18,365 nt of DNA from assembly GCA_035294565.1 (NCBI GenBank), contig DATGKR010000077.1, positions 1 to 18,365 of the forward strand, in the 5' to 3' direction. Positions 7,927 to 15,024 of the stretch are shown here, piece by piece. The notes under the pieces are model-generated. The model saw only the letters and a list, made by a program, of their open reading frames with translations. It did not search any database and was not told the DNA's origin. Numbering within the stretch: position 1 is the stretch's first letter; each line of letters opens with the position of its first letter. The position numbers were made by a program, and so were the translations under genes. The stretch is from DATGKR01 sp035294565. GTDB lineage: Bacteria; Actinomycetota; Acidimicrobiia; Acidimicrobiales; Palsa-688.

Positions 7927-8919
7927 GTGTACGGCCCGGCGGTCACGTTCCTCGGCGTGCCCCGCGCCGAGCTCGGCTCGCTGCCTGCCGGCGCCGGCGC
8001 GGTGATCCTCGGGGCCCCATACGACGGGGGCACCTCGCACCGTCCGGGCGCCCGTTTCGGCCCAGGGGCGATCCGCGGCACCGACTACCTTCCCCACGAC
8101 GGGAGCCGACCGCACCTGGCGCTCGGCGTCGACCCGCTGGTGGAGCTGGGAGTGGTCGACGCCGGCGACGTGGAGATGCCGGCGGTGGCGACAGACGAGT
8201 CGTTGAAACGGCTCGAGGACGCGGTGCACGCCATCGCCGCGGCGGGGGCGGTGCCGGTCGTCCTCGGAGGCGACCACACCGTCGCCTGGCCGGACGCGAC
8301 CGGCGTCGCCCGCCACGCCGGTTGGGGACGCGTCTCGGTGGTCCACTTCGACGCCCACGCCGACACGGCTGACCTGCAGTTCGGCTCCCTGGTCGGCCAC
8401 GGCACCCCTATGCGCCGGCTGATCGAGTCGGGGGCGATCCGGGGCGACCGCTTCGTGCAGATCGGCCTGCGCGGCTACTGGCCGGATCCCCCCATCCTCG
8501 CCTGGATGGCCTCGCAGGGCATGCGCTCCTTCGAGATGGCAGAGATAGTGTCAAAGGGCTTGGACCGCTGTCTCGACGAGGCGCTGGCGATCGCCGTCGA
8601 CGGGTGCGACGCGGTGTTCCTGTCGGTTGACGTGGACGTGGTGGACCCCGGCTCGGCGCCGGGAACCGGCACTCCCGAGCCGGGCGGCCTCACCCCCCGC
8701 CAGCTGCTCGACGCGGTGCGGCGGGTGGCGATGGACGTGCCGCTCGCCGGCATGGACGTCGTCGAGGTGTCGCCGCCCTACGACCACGCCGAGGTCACCG
8801 CCTACCTGGCGAACCGGGTGGTCCTCGAAGCGCTGTCCGGCCTGGCGTGGCGGCGGCGCGGCTCGCCGGCCCGGCCGGAGTGGCCTCTGCTCGACCCGCG
8901 ACGGGGTGGGCCCGGATGA
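7927..8919 (+). CDS. speB: Agmatinase-family ureohydrolase
   Basis: A 330-residue member of the arginase/agmatinase superfamily, which uses a binuclear, usually manganese, centre to split urea from a guanidino compound. All metal ligands are visible: His117 in GGDHT, Asp142, His144 and Asp146 in HFDAHAD, and Asp235 and Asp237 in SVDVDVVDP. The N-terminal GAPYDGGTSHRPGARFGP stretch and the C-terminal MDVVEVSPPYD are typical of agmatinases. Agmatine is the likeliest substrate, giving putrescine; guanidinobutyrate or a related guanidino acid is possible. GTG at 7927 lies 2 nt after the regulator stop and lacks a Shine-Dalgarno, so translation probably depends on coupling. The stop is 7 bp from the convergent acyl-CoA synthetase stop. 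Confidence 0.9.
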   Translation: MYGPAVTFLGVPRAELGSLPAGAGAVILGAPYDGGTSHRPGARFGPGAIRGTDYLPHDGSRPHLALGVDPLVELGVVDAGDVEMPAVATDESLKRLEDAVHAIAAAGAVPVVLGGDHTVAWPDATGVARHAGWGRVSVVHFDAHADTADLQFGSLVGHGTPMRRLIESGAIRGDRFVQIGLRGYWPDPPILAWMASQGMRSFEMAEIVSKGLDRCLDEALAIAVDGCDAVFLSVDVDVVDPGSAPGTGTPEPGGLTPRQLLDAVRRVAMDVPLAGMDVVEVSPPYDHAEVTAYLANRVVLEALSGLAWRRRGSPARPEWPLLDPRRGGPG

Positions 8920-8926
8920 GGCGGCG

Positions 8927-10519
8927 CTACCTGGCCGTGAGCTCGACCGCCCTGGCGCGCAGGCCCGGGTAGTCGACCTTGCCCGCCGGGCTCCTTCCGA
9001 TCGACTCGACGAAGAGCACCGTGCGGGGCACCTTGTAGCCGGCCAGTTCTGCGCGCACGGCGCCCGCCACATCCCCCTCGGACACCTCGGCACCGGGGCG
9101 CCGCTCGACCAGCGCGCAGACCGTTTCTCCGAAACGCTCGTCGGGCACGCCGACGCACACGGCGTCGGCGACTCCGGGCAGCCGCTTGATGACCTCCTCC
9201 ACCTCCTCGGGGAAGACCTTCTCCCCCCCGGTGTTGATCACCACCGAGCCACGGCCGAGGAGCTGGATCGTGCCGTCCTCCCGGACGGTGGCGCAGTCGC
9301 CGGGGATCGTGTAGCGCACGCCGTCGATGGTCCGGAAGGTCCGCTCCGTCTTGTCGGGGTCCTTGTAGTAGCCGAGGGGGATGTTGCCGGGAAGGGCGAT
9401 CATCCCCACCTCGCCCGAACCGGGCTTCACGTCGCGGTCGTCGGGGCCGATCACCCGGGCGCCCGGCCCGAGGGCGAACTCGGCGGTGTGGGCCGCGGCG
9501 CCCCCGCCGGCGAGGCTGCCGCCCATGCCGACGGCCTCGGAGGAGCCGAGGCTGTCGAAGAGGACCACCCCGGGCATGTGGCGCAGGAGCCCCTGCTTGA
9601 CCTCCTCGCTCCACATGACGCCCGACGAGTTGATCAGAACCACGCTCGAGAGGTTCCAGCGGCCCGGGTTCGCGTCCAGAGCGGCCAGCATCGGCCTGGC
9701 GAAGGCGTCGCCGACTATGGCTATGGCGTTGACCCCCTCCCGCTCCACCGTCGACCAGAGAACCTCGGGATCGAAGCCGGTGGCGTCGATGGTGACCACG
9801 CAGCCCCCCATGGACATGGCGATGAACGCGCTGAACTGGCCGGTGCCGTGCATCAGGGGGCACGCCGGCAGCATGGTCAGGGCGCCCTCCCGGGCCGCGA
9901 GCCTGGCCTTCAGCTCGTCGAGGTCAGAAGCCGGCGGCACCCCGGTGATCGGATTGCCGCCCCCGCCGAGCACCCGGACCAGATCATCCTGGCGCCACAT
10001 CACCCCTTTGGGCATCCCCGTCGTGCCGCCCGTGTAGAGGAGCAGCAGGTCGTCCCCGCTGCGGGCGCGCCTGGCGTCCCCCGGCGGCAGCGACTCATAA
10101 GCGACAGCCCACTCCGGGACGGGCGTTCCCACCACGTACCAGCGCCTGACGCCAGGGAGCCTGCCCTTGATGGCCTCGACGTTCGGCGTGAAGCGGGCGT
10201 CGAAGACGACCGCCTCGGCGTCGCTGTTGTCGAGAAGGTAGGTGAGCTCCGTCGGCCCGTAGCGGTAGTTGACGTTCACCGGGACAGCGGCGACCTTGAA
10301 CGCCGCGAAGTAGGTCTCGAGGTACTCGGGCCCGTTGTACAGGTAGGCGGCGACCTTGCCCTGGTGGCTCACGCCGGCGTCTAGGAGGTCGGCGGCCAGC
10401 GCTCCCGCCCGGGCGTCGAACTGGGACCAGGTGTAGGAGCGGGCGCCGCACCTCTGGGCGGGGCGCTCCGGGTCGATCTCCGCGACCGCCTCCCACATGT
10501 CGGCGAGGTTCCATTCCAT
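8927..10519 (-). CDS. FadD19-like acyl-CoA synthetase (AMP-dependent)
   Basis: A 530-residue adenylate-forming ligase that activates a carboxylic acid with ATP and transfers it to CoA. Motifs: the phosphate loop YTGGTTGMPKG at 162-172, DSLGSSEAVG (acyl/AMP site), the YTIPGDCATV and LGRGSVVINTGGEKV hinge region, and Lys514 in SPAGKVD, the lysine needed for adenylation. The order and wording of these motifs resemble mycobacterial FadD19, a ligase acting on sterol side chains, so a bulky or branched acid is plausible; the actual substrate is unknown. ATG at 10519 overlaps the regulator stop by one base (TGATG) and has GGAGGAG 8 nt upstream inside the end of the regulator gene, so the two are translationally coupled. 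The open frame upstream of 10519 belongs to a shadow of the regulator gene. Confidence 0.9.
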   Translation of the reverse strand: MEWNLADMWEAVAEIDPERPAQRCGARSYTWSQFDARAGALAADLLDAGVSHQGKVAAYLYNGPEYLETYFAAFKVAAVPVNVNYRYGPTELTYLLDNSDAEAVVFDARFTPNVEAIKGRLPGVRRWYVVGTPVPEWAVAYESLPPGDARRARSGDDLLLLYTGGTTGMPKGVMWRQDDLVRVLGGGGNPITGVPPASDLDELKARLAAREGALTMLPACPLMHGTGQFSAFIAMSMGGCVVTIDATGFDPEVLWSTVEREGVNAIAIVGDAFARPMLAALDANPGRWNLSSVVLINSSGVMWSEEVKQGLLRHMPGVVLFDSLGSSEAVGMGGSLAGGGAAAHTAEFALGPGARVIGPDDRDVKPGSGEVGMIALPGNIPLGYYKDPDKTERTFRTIDGVRYTIPGDCATVREDGTIQLLGRGSVVINTGGEKVFPEEVEEVIKRLPGVADAVCVGVPDERFGETVCALVERRPGAEVSEGDVAGAVRAELAGYKVPRTVLFVESIGRSPAGKVDYPGLRARAVELTAR

Positions 10520-11112
10520 CAGGGCTTCTCCTCCGGTTTCGGGCGCAGGCCGGTCCTTATGACCCTCTGGGCGACCTCGAGCATCTTCACCCGTTCGCTC
10601 ATCGCCCGGTTCTGGATCCACTTGAACGCCTCGTGCTCCTTCCAGCCGAGGTCGTCCATGATCATCCCCTTGGCCCGGTCGACGGCCTTGCGCACCTCCA
10701 GGCTCTCCTCGAGGGAGCGGACCTGCTCGTCGAGGGCGCGCATCTCGTGGAACCTGCCGATGGCCATCTCGATCGCCGGCAGCAGCTCGCTCTTCTGGAA
10801 AGGCTTGACCAGATAGGCGAGGGCGCCGGCGTTGCGGGCCTGTTCGATCAGGTCACGCTGGCTGAAGGCGGTGAGGATGAGCACGGCGCAGAGGCGTTCA
10901 GCGTTGATCTCGCGGGCCGCGGTCAACCCGTCCATGCCGGGCATCTTGATGTCGAGGATCGCCAGGTCGGGCCGGTGCTCGCGGACGAGCTGCACCGCCT
11001 CGTCACCGCGGCCGGTCTCCCCGACCACCTCGTAGCCCTCCTCCTGCATGATCTCCTTGAGGTCCATCCTCACGATCGCCTCGTCCTCGGCAACCACCAC
11101 TCGAACTGCCAA
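10519..11112 (-). CDS. pdtaR: PdtaR-like response regulator with ANTAR RNA-binding domain
   Basis: A 197-residue two-domain regulator. The receiver domain (about 1-120) has the acidic pocket AEDE, the phosphoacceptor Asp54 in ILDIKMPGMDG, Thr81 in LTAFSQRDL and Lys103 in YLVKPF. A coiled-coil linker (about 110-135) leads to an ANTAR domain (about 134-188) with the hallmark RKAVDRAKGMIM and EAFKWIQNRAM. ANTAR proteins bind paired RNA stem-loops and prevent termination. The match to mycobacterial PdtaR is close in length and wording, and its place near polA-rpsA is also like mycobacteria. Its usual sensor kinase PdtaS is not in the window. TTG at 11112 is preceded by AAGGAG with 6-nt spacing (11124-11119). 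The leader carries a tandem repeat and a hairpin. Confidence 0.93.
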   Translation of the reverse strand: MAVRVVVAEDEAIVRMDLKEIMQEEGYEVVGETGRGDEAVQLVREHRPDLAILDIKMPGMDGLTAAREINAERLCAVLILTAFSQRDLIEQARNAGALAYLVKPFQKSELLPAIEMAIGRFHEMRALDEQVRSLEESLEVRKAVDRAKGMIMDDLGWKEHEAFKWIQNRAMSERVKMLEVAQRVIRTGLRPKPEEKP

Positions 11113-11130
11113 AAGGCTCTCCTTTTTTTC

Positions 11131-11178
11131 TCCTCGGGATCGGCGTCTGTTCCTCGGGATCGGCGTCCGCCGCCGAGG
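11131..11178 (-). promoter_or_regulatory. Tandem repeat and hairpin in the leader of the ANTAR regulator gene
   Basis: The 17-mer TCCTCGGGATCGGCGTC (plus-strand reading) occurs perfectly at 11131-11147 and 11151-11167, a 20-bp period. On the minus strand, just upstream of the second copy, lies a hairpin with stem CGGCG/CGCCG and loop GCGGA (11175-11161), enclosed by an outer pairing of CCTCGG (11178-11173) with CCGAGG (11157-11152). The first copy carries the same CCGAGG (11137-11132), so two alternative pairings exist. The element ends a few bases before the Shine-Dalgarno. Confidence 0.45.
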
Positions 11179-11196
11179 TCGGGCTCACGGGGGCGG

Positions 11197-11499
11197 TCAG
11201 GGGCGCGGCGGATCCTCGCCTATCAGGCGGTCGAGGAGCTCGTCCTGGGCCAGCTGAAGCTCGGCGACCTCGGCCGCGACGGCTCGCCGGCTGCGTTCCA
11301 TGGCGTCGGCGTGGCGCTGGGCGTCGCAGTACTCGCGGTGGGCGAGCGGGGTCTCCGACACCAACGACCGGATGCGAGCCTCGTCGGCGGCGTCGGTCAT
11401 GACGGCCAGCTGCTCCTCGATGACTGCCAGCTCCTCCCGGGCGCGTTTGAGCCTTTGGGCGACGTCGAACAGCCGGCGCTCGGTGAGGGCCCGGGACAT
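11197..11499 (-). CDS. Small coiled-coil protein of unknown function
   Basis: A 100-residue, Glu/Arg/Ala-rich, almost wholly helical protein without signal peptide, membrane segment or Cys. Heptad-like spacing of Leu, Ile and Val in residues 10-37 (VAQRLKRAREELAVIEEQLAVM) and again in 70-95 suggests two antiparallel coiled-coil helices joined near the Pro at 51. I do not recognise a family. It lies 84 bp upstream of the ANTAR regulator on the same strand and may share its transcript, and it is divergent from the MprA-like regulator. TAGGCT at 11514-11509 is a possible -10 nine bases before the ATG, implying a very short leader. Codon third positions are strongly GC-biased, supporting real coding. 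Confidence 0.7.
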   Translation of the reverse strand: MSRALTERRLFDVAQRLKRAREELAVIEEQLAVMTDAADEARIRSLVSETPLAHREYCDAQRHADAMERSRRAVAAEVAELQLAQDELLDRLIGEDPPRP

Positions 11500-11569
11500 G
11501 GCGAGGCGAGCCTATCCGAGGGGCGGCCGCGCCGCCCGGCGCTCTCACCCGATTCTCATGTCTTTCGGT

Positions 11570-11575
11570 CAAACT
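11570..11575 (+). promoter_or_regulatory. Possible -10 for a leaderless MprA-like regulator transcript
   Basis: CAAACT keeps the A and final T of the TANNNT pattern and ends 6 nt before GTG 11582, the same spacing as at the DtxR-family gene. No Shine-Dalgarno precedes GTG 11582 or the alternative ATG at 11558. Confidence 0.35.
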
Positions 11576-11581
11576 GGTGCC

Positions 11582-12262
11582 GTGCGCGTTCTAGTGGTCG
11601 ACGACGAGCCGGCCGTCCGCCAGGCGCTCGACCGGGCCCTCCGCTTCGAGGGTTACGAAACCGAGACGGTCGACGACGGCCCTGCGGCTCTCGCCGCCCA
11701 CGCCGAGAGACCCGCCGACGCGATCGTGCTCGACGTGGCCATGCCCCGCATGGACGGCCTCGAGGTGAGCCGCCGCCTCCGCGCCGCAGGCGACCACACG
11801 CCCATCCTCATGCTGACCGCCCGCGCCGCGGTCGACGAGCGCGTCGCCGGGCTCGACGCCGGGGCCGACGACTACCTGGTGAAGCCGTTCGCCCTCGAGG
11901 AGCTGCTCGCCCGCATCAGGGCTCTCTTGCGGCGCGCCGGGCCCGGCGACGGGGAGATGCTCCGCTTCGCCGACCTGTCCCTGGACCCGGGCACCCGCGA
12001 GGTGAGGCGCGGCGGCCGACAGATAGAGCTGACCCGCACCGAGTTCCTCCTGCTCGAGCTCCTGCTGCGCAACGCCCGCCAGGTCCTCACCAGGGAGCTG
12101 ATCTTCGACCGGGTTTGGGGGTACGACTTCGGAGCCAACTCGAACTCGCTGGAGGTGTACATCGGATACCTGCGACGCAAGACGGAGGCCGGCGGTGAGC
12201 CGCGGTTGATACACACCGTGCGCGGCGTGGGCTACGTGCTCCGGGAGCCACCGGCACAATGA
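11582..12262 (+). CDS. MprA-like OmpR-family response regulator
   Basis: A 226-residue DNA-binding response regulator. The receiver domain (1-112) has the acidic pair VDDE, the phosphoacceptor Asp51 in VLDVAMPRMDG, the Thr of MLTAR and Lys101 in YLVKPF. The C-terminal OmpR/PhoB winged helix (about 130-222) ends in the typical SLEVYIGYLRRK and LIHTVRGVGYVLRE. The wording is close to mycobacterial MprA, which controls envelope-stress genes; the target set here is unknown. GTG at 11582 was chosen because it directly precedes the first beta strand; ATG at 11558 would add eight residues. It overlaps the kinase start by four bases (ATGA), a coupled pair. The downstream PepD-type protease seen next to mycobacterial mprAB is absent. 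Confidence 0.92.
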   Translation: MRVLVVDDEPAVRQALDRALRFEGYETETVDDGPAALAAHAERPADAIVLDVAMPRMDGLEVSRRLRAAGDHTPILMLTARAAVDERVAGLDAGADDYLVKPFALEELLARIRALLRRAGPGDGEMLRFADLSLDPGTREVRRGGRQIELTRTEFLLLELLLRNARQVLTRELIFDRVWGYDFGANSNSLEVYIGYLRRKTEAGGEPRLIHTVRGVGYVLREPPAQ

Positions 12263-13653
12263 TCGCCCGGCTCCGCCGGCTCAGCTTCCGTACCCGCCTC
12301 GGGACCTTCACCGCCGCGGCGGTGGGGGTGACCGTGGCGCTGGCCTCCCTCGCCTCCTACTTCGTCGTCCGCCACCAGCTCTACGCCCAGGTGGACTCCT
12401 CACTTCGCTCGGAGGTGTCCACCCTCGCGATCAACGGGTTCATCGACCCGCTGAGGGCCGCCCAGACGGTGAGACGCAACGGGGGCTTCTTCCAGGTCAT
12501 CACCCCCGCCGGCCAGGTCGAGCAGTCCAGCCTGGCCCCCTACGCCCCGCTCGCCCCCACACGCTCCGAGACGGCGGTCGCCTCCTCCAACGGCGGTTCG
12601 CTCGTCAACACCGTCAGCTACGGCGGGGCGGCGTTCCGGGTGCTCACCGAGCAGGCCAACTCGCCGGCGGGTCCCGAGGCCATCCAAATCGGCCGGCCCC
12701 TGGGCGACATCTACCGCACTTTGTCCACTCTCAGGCTCATCCTCTGGCTGGTGAGCATCGGCGGTGTAGGCGCCGCCGTCGTGATCGGGTTCCTGATCGG
12801 CCGGGCCACCATGCGTCCCGTCGAGAGGCTGACCGCCGCCGCCGAGCACGTCGCCGCCACCCAGGACCTCGGCGCGAGGATCGACGAGACCGGAGACGAC
12901 GAGCTCGCCCGCCTGGCCCGCTCGTTCAACTCGATGCTCACCGCCCTCGCCGCCTCCCGCCAACAGCAGACGCAGCTCATCTCCGACGCCGGCCACGAGC
13001 TCAGAACCCCGCTCACCAGCCTGCGGACCAACATCGAGGTCCTCCTCCGCCAGCCCGACCTGCCGGCGCGAGACCGTGCCGAGCTCACCAGGGACGTCGA
13101 AGCGCAGCTCGCCGAGATGACCAACCTCATCGGCGACGTCGTCGACCTCGCCCGCAACGAGGAGCAGCAAGCCGAGCCGATCGAAACGCGATTCGATCAC
13201 ATCGTCTCGCGGGCCGTCGAGCGGGCCCGGCGGCGAGCCCCGACCGTCACCTTCGACATGCACCTGACCCCGGGAGCCGTCCGCGCCCAGCCGGCCCTAC
13301 TCGAGAGGGCCGTCCTCAACGTCCTCGACAACGCCGCCAAGTGGAGCCCCCCGGGGGGCACCGTCGAGGTGTGGCTGCAACGCGGCGCGGTGTGGACCCT
13401 CGACGTGCACGACCACGGACCGGGCATCGCCCCCGAGGATCTCCCCCACGTCTTCGACCGCTTCTACCGTGCCGCCTCGGCTCGGGCGATGCCGGGATCG
13501 GGCCTGGGGCTCGCTATTGTCCGCCAGGTGGTGACCGACCACGGCGGCAGGGTGGAGGTCTCCGTCCCGCCCGAGGGGGGGACGGTCGTGCACATGGAGT
13601 TGCCGACGGTCGTCGAAGCCGAGCCCGAGGCGGGGGTGGAGCCCGCGGCCTGA
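12259..13653 (+). CDS. MprB-like membrane sensor histidine kinase
   Basis: A 464-residue sensor kinase. Two membrane segments (about 14-37 and 158-181) enclose an extracytoplasmic sensor region of about 120 residues with no recognised fold. HAMP (182-234), then the dimerisation and phosphoacceptor helix with His246 in SDAGHELRTPLTSL, and a C-terminal ATPase with N box NVLDNAAKWSPPGG, G1 HDHGPGIAPEDL, the RFYRAASARAMPGSGLGLAIVRQV block and a final strand. The stretch around the N and F/G2 boxes is close to mycobacterial MprB. The last 14 residues are a Glu/Pro-rich tail. It forms a coupled pair with the upstream regulator. The stop is 21 bp from the convergent STAS gene stop, with no evident terminator hairpin between them. 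Confidence 0.93.
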   Translation: MIARLRRLSFRTRLGTFTAAAVGVTVALASLASYFVVRHQLYAQVDSSLRSEVSTLAINGFIDPLRAAQTVRRNGGFFQVITPAGQVEQSSLAPYAPLAPTRSETAVASSNGGSLVNTVSYGGAAFRVLTEQANSPAGPEAIQIGRPLGDIYRTLSTLRLILWLVSIGGVGAAVVIGFLIGRATMRPVERLTAAAEHVAATQDLGARIDETGDDELARLARSFNSMLTALAASRQQQTQLISDAGHELRTPLTSLRTNIEVLLRQPDLPARDRAELTRDVEAQLAEMTNLIGDVVDLARNEEQQAEPIETRFDHIVSRAVERARRRAPTVTFDMHLTPGAVRAQPALLERAVLNVLDNAAKWSPPGGTVEVWLQRGAVWTLDVHDHGPGIAPEDLPHVFDRFYRAASARAMPGSGLGLAIVRQVVTDHGGRVEVSVPPEGGTVVHMELPTVVEAEPEAGVEPAA

Positions 13654-13674
13654 AGGAGCTGGCGGAGGGGTTGC

Positions 13675-13998
13675 CTACTGTTCGACGTGCAGGACCCGCC
13701 TGGAGTCGACCAGCTGGCGGACGCGCGAGAACTGGGGGCTCGGGTTGCGCAACGACAGGTCGGATCCGGCGGCGTTGGCCGCGACGGTGAGGGCGACCAG
13801 GACATCGAGGCTGAACGCGTCGATGAAGGTCACCCCGGCGAGGTCCACGACGATCTGGCGCTTGCCCGAGTCGATCTCCCTGCTGATGGCGCTGCTCAGC
13901 CGCGGGACGCTGAAGACGTCGACCTCACCGGAGACGAACACCGAGGACGCGGTCTCCTCGGCCAAGACCGTCACCGTCAATGTTTCCTCGAATGGCAT
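13675..13998 (-). CDS. STAS-domain protein, anti-sigma-factor-antagonist-like, without the usual phosphoserine
   Basis: A 107-residue single STAS domain of the SpoIIAA/RsbV type, which normally binds an anti-sigma kinase and is switched off by phosphorylation of a Ser in the DSSG motif. Visible elements are the GEVDVFSVPRL strand-helix and IVVDLAGVTFID followed by LDVLVAL. Where SpoIIAA has Asp-Ser-Ser-Gly the sequence reads Asp60-Ala61-Phe62-Ser63, so the canonical phosphoacceptor is Phe and a Ser sits one place later. Regulation by the usual phosphorylation is therefore doubtful. No anti-sigma kinase, phosphatase or sigma factor gene is adjacent; the neighbour is a convergent histidine kinase. 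GAGGGG lies only 2 nt before the ATG, a poor spacing. TAGACT at 14049-14044 is a possible -10. Confidence 0.82.
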   Translation of the reverse strand: MPFEETLTVTVLAEETASSVFVSGEVDVFSVPRLSSAISREIDSGKRQIVVDLAGVTFIDAFSLDVLVALTVAANAAGSDLSLRNPSPQFSRVRQLVDSRRVLHVEQ

Positions 13999-14319
13999 TG
14001 CCCCTCGCGAACCGGCCTCCCCGCGGAGACTCGCAGACCCCGCAGTCTAGAGCGGCCGGCCGGCGCCCGCGGCCCCGACGGGGCACCGGATGCCGATGCA
14101 CCACAGTGGGGCGCAGCTGATGCTTGTCGGACTTGCTGCGCCCGGTACGGCACTTGGATGGCATGGGGGCCGGTGGTTGGGGACGCTCCGCTGTTACCGG
14201 GATACCCGCAGGCCATATCCGGCATCACCCGGATCACCATCCCGGATAGGCCCTTTCATCCCCAGACGTCGCCACCCGACTGCCACCGATCGCCGGTGCA
14301 GGACGTATTCGTCGGGGTG
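13999..14319. other. Gene-free, hairpin-rich interval
   Basis: No convincing coding frame. It holds three inverted repeats: GCCCC-GAC-GGGGC at 14072-14084, the 9-bp GGGCGCAGC/GCTGCGCCC pair at 14109-14117 and 14135-14143, and the long pair at 14211-14252 listed separately. The 5' leader and promoter of the STAS gene must lie in the low-coordinate part, and the transcript end of the GrpB-family gene in the high-coordinate part. A structured leader or small RNA is possible but not shown. Confidence 0.4.
14211..14252 (-). terminator. Inverted repeat downstream of the GrpB-family gene, possible terminator
   Basis: GGCC-A-TATCCGG at 14211-14222 pairs with CCGGATA-GGCC at 14242-14252: eleven base pairs with one bulged A and a 19-nt loop. 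The loop holds another CCGGAT that could compete for the left arm. It lies about 70 nt after the GrpB-family stop. No U-tract follows, as is common for actinobacterial terminators, so the function is tentative. Confidence 0.4.
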
Positions 14320-14961
14320 TCAGGTCGCCTGCGCATCGGCCTGAGCCGCCCAGGCTGCGGCGCGTCGCATGATCTCCTCGATGACTGGCCCCTTGGCCCT
14401 GGCGTAGTAGTTCATGTCCGTGAACCTCTCGCCCACGAGCCGAAGCTTGACGCTCTCGTAGAGCGCCCGGTCATCAGGCGCCTGGCGCAGCCAGTCCCGA
14501 AACAGCAGGTGTCGGCGTTCGTCCTCCGATCCCACTCTCCACACATGGACATGGACGTCGCGCTCGGGCGTACGGAACATACGATGCCCAGGCTCTCGGA
14601 CCCGCAGCTCGTAGCCTGTCCGCTCCATGGCGTCGAGGTAGCCGTCCTCGTCATCGGGATCATCGACTGCGACCAGAATGTCGACGATCGGCTTGGCGAC
14701 GAGACCGGGAACCGCGGTGGAGCCCACGTGCTCGACGCGCCGAACGACCTCGCCTAGCGCCTCCAAGATGCGGACACGCTCGCTAGCGAATCGAGTCGCC
14801 CACATGGGCAGGTAGTCCACCAGGATCAGCTCGCGCTCCTCACGTCCCCCGATCAGCACGGCATCGAGGTAGTCGTCGAAGGCGTCCTCGGACGAAGAAG
14901 TCACTTCACCGAAGGACATGCGACGCCGCCAACAGCCATCCTCTTCGCCACTGCAACCCAT
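14320..14961 (-). CDS. GrpB-family (UPF0157) nucleotidyltransferase-fold protein
   Basis: A 213-residue protein whose residues from about 45 match the GrpB family: ILVDYLPMWATRFASE, then the nucleotidyltransferase signature VEHVGSTAVPGLVAKPIVDILVAV, the HMFR-DVHVHVW strand pair, LLFRDWLR and a C-terminal YARAKGPVIEEIM helix. Biochemical role is not established for this family; the fold suggests nucleotide transfer. The first 44 residues are an extra Asp/Glu-rich extension. ATG at 14961 is supported by GGAGG (14974-14970) with 8-nt spacing; ATG at 14919 has no such site. Base composition is lower than in the core genes: the 60-nt line at 14881 counts 62% GC, against 75% at 8881. Together with the neighbouring toxin remnant and tRNA this suggests acquisition by transfer. 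Confidence 0.85.
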   Translation of the reverse strand: MGCSGEEDGCWRRRMSFGEVTSSSEDAFDDYLDAVLIGGREERELILVDYLPMWATRFASERVRILEALGEVVRRVEHVGSTAVPGLVAKPIVDILVAVDDPDDEDGYLDAMERTGYELRVREPGHRMFRTPERDVHVHVWRVGSEDERRHLLFRDWLRQAPDDRALYESVKLRLVGERFTDMNYYARAKGPVIEEIMRRAAAWAAQADAQAT

Positions 14962-15024
14962 AATGCACGCCTCCGAATATCAGGTCCGGACTATCGCGCA
15001 ACGCCGGGTGGGCAGCGCGCTCCA

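Noticed and set aside
8627..10384. 585-codon plus-strand open frame
   Set aside because: Overlaps the end of the agmatinase and runs antisense to the acyl-CoA synthetase; no domain is visible.
11121..11130. T-run as an intrinsic terminator
   Set aside because: The T-run is on the plus strand, where no upstream gene ends. On the minus strand it is the A-rich tract holding the Shine-Dalgarno of the ANTAR regulator.
13654..13674. Bidirectional terminator between the kinase and STAS genes
   Set aside because: The 21-bp convergent gap contains no inverted repeat or T-run.
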